The translations under genes and the position numbers were made by a program. Positions 21,692 through 23,388 of a stretch of 23,388 nucleotides of DNA are shown piece after piece. The first letter of the stretch is position 1; every line of letters starts with the position of its first letter. Origin of the DNA: Acidobacteriota bacterium (lineage in GTDB: Bacteria; Acidobacteriota; Terriglobia; Terriglobales; Acidobacteriaceae); NCBI GenBank assembly GCA_021781075.1, contig JAJXXN010000337.1:1-23388 (forward strand). Direction: 5' to 3'. A model generated the notes under the pieces. It was not told where the DNA came from. It worked only from the letters and a program-made list of their open reading frames with translations, and did no database searches.

Positions 21692-22429
21692 ATGGACAGC
21701 GGATATTACGCAGCTTTGACTGGATTGGTGGCCCGTACACAGGCCATGGACACTGTCGCGGCCAATCTGGCCAATGCGCAGACCCCCGGCTATCGAGCCG
21801 AGCGGGAATATTTTCGTTCGGCATTGATGGGGCCCGACGCCGCGGACTCGCAACTCGGCCAGGTGGTCAACAACTATGGCCTGCTGGGCGGCTCGGCTCT
21901 GAATCTGCAACAGGGCTCTCTGATTGCAACCGGTAACCCGCTGGACATTGCGATTGACGGCCGAGGTTTTTTTGCCATTCAAACCCAGAACGGTGTCCGC
22001 TACACGCGCGACGGGAGCTTTCATCGAACCGGGGACGGGCATCTTGTCACCAAGGCCGGGGATGTGGTGCTCGATACGCAGGGCAAACCCATCGTGATTC
22101 CCCCCGGGGAGGTTTCGATCGGCGAAAGCGGGATCATTTCCGTGGCGGGCGGCGCGGTGACAAACCTGGCCGTCTACGATTTTTCTTCAGCCGCCCAACT
22201 CAAACCGGACGGCGCCAATCTTTATGCCGCAACCGAGCCAAACGCGGCGAAGGCAATCAACACGCCGTCGATTCACCAGGGCAATCTCGAGGGCGCAAAT
22301 GAGGACATTGTGCAGGGCTCACTCGACCTGCTGATGATGCAGCGCCAGGCCGAGATGATGCAAAAGGCCGTGACCCTTTTCCACGCCGATTTCAACAAGT
22401 TTGCCACAGAGGATCTGCCGCGGGTCTGA
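21692..22429 (+). CDS. flgF: FlgF, proximal rod protein
   Basis: A 245-residue rod protein of the FlgF/FlgG family. The N-terminal motif is MDSGYYAALTGLVARTQAMD, then VAANLANAQTPGYRAE. The middle contains NPLDIAIDGRGFFAIQTQNG and YTRDGSF. The C-terminal assembly region includes EGANEDIVQGSLDLLMMQRQAEMMQKAV. It forms part of the proximal rod inside the periplasm and is exported without a signal peptide. I choose ATG 21692 because MDSGYY begins the conserved sequence; an in-frame GTG at 21608 would add 28 residues of poor quality that include the G9 run. The ribosome-binding site is only a G-run, so translation strength is unclear. It differs from the next gene, which is FlgG. Confidence 0.9.
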   Translation: MDSGYYAALTGLVARTQAMDTVAANLANAQTPGYRAEREYFRSALMGPDAADSQLGQVVNNYGLLGGSALNLQQGSLIATGNPLDIAIDGRGFFAIQTQNGVRYTRDGSFHRTGDGHLVTKAGDVVLDTQGKPIVIPPGEVSIGESGIISVAGGAVTNLAVYDFSSAAQLKPDGANLYAATEPNAAKAINTPSIHQGNLEGANEDIVQGSLDLLMMQRQAEMMQKAVTLFHADFNKFATEDLPRV

Positions 22430-22460
22430 GCTTCGGCAAGGCACGGCAGCGGGTGCCGGT

Positions 22461-22487
22461 TCAAGCACAAATCAAGAAGGGCGATTC
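22461..22487 (+). promoter_or_regulatory. Weak sigma-28-like site upstream of flgG
   Basis: TCAA, 15 bases, GGCGATTC resembles the sigma-28 consensus TAAA-N15-GCCGATAA (3 of 4 and 5 of 8). It lies 127 bases before flgG in the 184-bp gap after flgF. Chance occurrence is quite possible. Confidence 0.2.
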
Positions 22488-22613
22488 TGTGGGTAAAAAA
22501 ATGTTTTTCAGCGGGCGCGGATCTTGAATTGGCAGACAACGGGTGGCTGCAATCTGAAAGCGGCGACAGGCAAGAGACAACAGGGAACCAAGAACGGATT
22601 CAAGGAGCCAACA

Positions 22614-23388
22614 ATGATACGGGCACTCTACACGGCAGCCAGCGGCATGAGCGCGCAGCAGATGAACCTCGACACCATTGCCAATAATCTCGCCAACTCC
22701 TCGACCACAGGCTTCCGCCAGTTGCGGCTTCAATTTGAGGACATGGTCTACCAGAATTTGGTTACCCCCGGTGCCGCGCAAAGCCAGACCACGGTTTCCG
22801 CCGGCTTGCAGGTCGGACTCGGGACAAAGCCTGTGGCCACCGAGGTCATCATGACGCAGGGCTCTCTCAACCAGACCAACAATCCGCTCGATATAGCCAT
22901 TGAGGGCGCGGGTTTTTTCCAGGTCCAGTTGCCCGATGGCACCATTGCATACACCCGCGCCGGCCAGTTCCAACTCAACAACCAGGGCACCATCGTGGAC
23001 ACGCAGGGCGACCCGCTGATCCCGACAATCACCATTCCGCAAAACGCCACCGCGGTCACCATCACACAATATGGTGTCGTCAATGCCACCCTGCCCGGGC
23101 AGCAGAACCCGGCGCAGTTGGGCACAATTCAATTGGCCAGCTTTCCCAACCCCGGCGGCCTGGAGAGCATGGGAAACAATCTTCTTCAGGCCACTCTCAG
23201 CTCCGGCAGCGCGTTCCTCGACATTCCAGGCGGTCAGCAGGGCCTGGGCACGCTGCAGCAGGGTTACCTTGAAAATTCAAACGTGGATGTCGTCACCGAG
23301 TTTGTGCAGATGGTCCTTGCCCAGCGCGCCTACGAGTCAAACTCCAAGGTCATCAAGGCCGCGGACACCATGTACTCACAGGTCAACA
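22614..23388 (+). CDS. flgG: FlgG, distal rod protein (3' end missing)
   Basis: The reading frame is open to the window edge, giving 258 residues; normal FlgG is about 260, so only a few residues are missing. It shows MIRALYTAASGMSAQQMNLD, IANNLANSSTTGFR, the FlgG block GLQVGLGTKPVATEVIMTQGS, NPLDIAIEGAGFFQVQLPDG, and the C-terminal rod core LENSNVDVVTEFVQMVLAQRAYESNSKVIKAADTMY (given here as a position, about 221-256). It forms the distal rod below the hook. AAGGAG (22602-22607) lies six bases before the ATG. It follows flgF after a 184-bp gap in the same orientation, the usual flgFG pair. Confidence 0.96.
   Translation, partial: MIRALYTAASGMSAQQMNLDTIANNLANSSTTGFRQLRLQFEDMVYQNLVTPGAAQSQTTVSAGLQVGLGTKPVATEVIMTQGSLNQTNNPLDIAIEGAGFFQVQLPDGTIAYTRAGQFQLNNQGTIVDTQGDPLIPTITIPQNATAVTITQYGVVNATLPGQQNPAQLGTIQLASFPNPGGLESMGNNLLQATLSSGSAFLDIPGGQQGLGTLQQGYLENSNVDVVTEFVQMVLAQRAYESNSKVIKAADTMYSQVN

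Overview
The window is one continuous, co-oriented (all + strand) flagellar biosynthesis and chemotaxis locus from a GC-rich Gram-negative-type bacterium. The flagellar gene order, the short FlgD, the FlgF beginning MDSGYY, the FlgE/FlgG sequence style and the extra FliN-like SpoA protein ahead of fliO resemble Acidobacteriota (Terriglobia-like) loci. That placement rests on remembered family resemblance, not on a search, so I hold it at moderate confidence.

Layout. 70-1716: fliF, interrupted by an in-frame amber codon (1327-1329). 1976-5677: fliG, fliH, fliI, fliJ, with the last three junctions overlapping or nearly so. 5786-7951: a long fliK-type hook-length gene. 8089-10001: flgD (hook cap, short form) and flgE (hook). 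About 240 bp of non-coding DNA follows, holding a hairpin and a very good sigma-54 -24/-12 match (10216-10231). 10245-16296: a FliN-like SpoA protein, fliO, fliP, fliQ, fliR, flhB, flhA (export gate). 16337-20017: fliA (sigma-28 family), fliM, fliN with an added N-terminal domain, and an unusual Cys-motif plus MshEN-domain protein. 20128-21124: cheY and a CheX-type CheY-P phosphatase. A 567-bp gene-free stretch follows, then flgF and flgG (proximal and distal rod); flgG runs off the right end.

Together the genes encode the MS ring (FliF), the C ring/switch (FliG, FliM, FliN, extra SpoA protein), the export ATPase complex (FliHIJ), the export gate (FliOPQR-FlhBA), rod/hook parts and assembly factors (FlgD, FlgE, FlgF, FlgG, FliK), the late sigma factor, and a CheY/phosphatase pair acting on the switch. 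flgB, flgC, fliE, motAB, filament genes, and the flhF/flhG pair that often sits between flhA and fliA are not in the window.

The most unusual points are: (1) fliF is cut in-frame by TAG between its periplasmic part and its second membrane helix, with a plausible restart just downstream; (2) three unrelated short tandem-repeat arrays lie at operon gaps, one of which carries duplicated copies of the fliG ribosome-binding region; (3) a protein with a putative zinc site and a two-repeat MshEN domain (a known c-di-GMP-binding fold) is translationally coupled to fliN; (4) there are sigma-54 and sigma-28 promoter candidates at sensible places.
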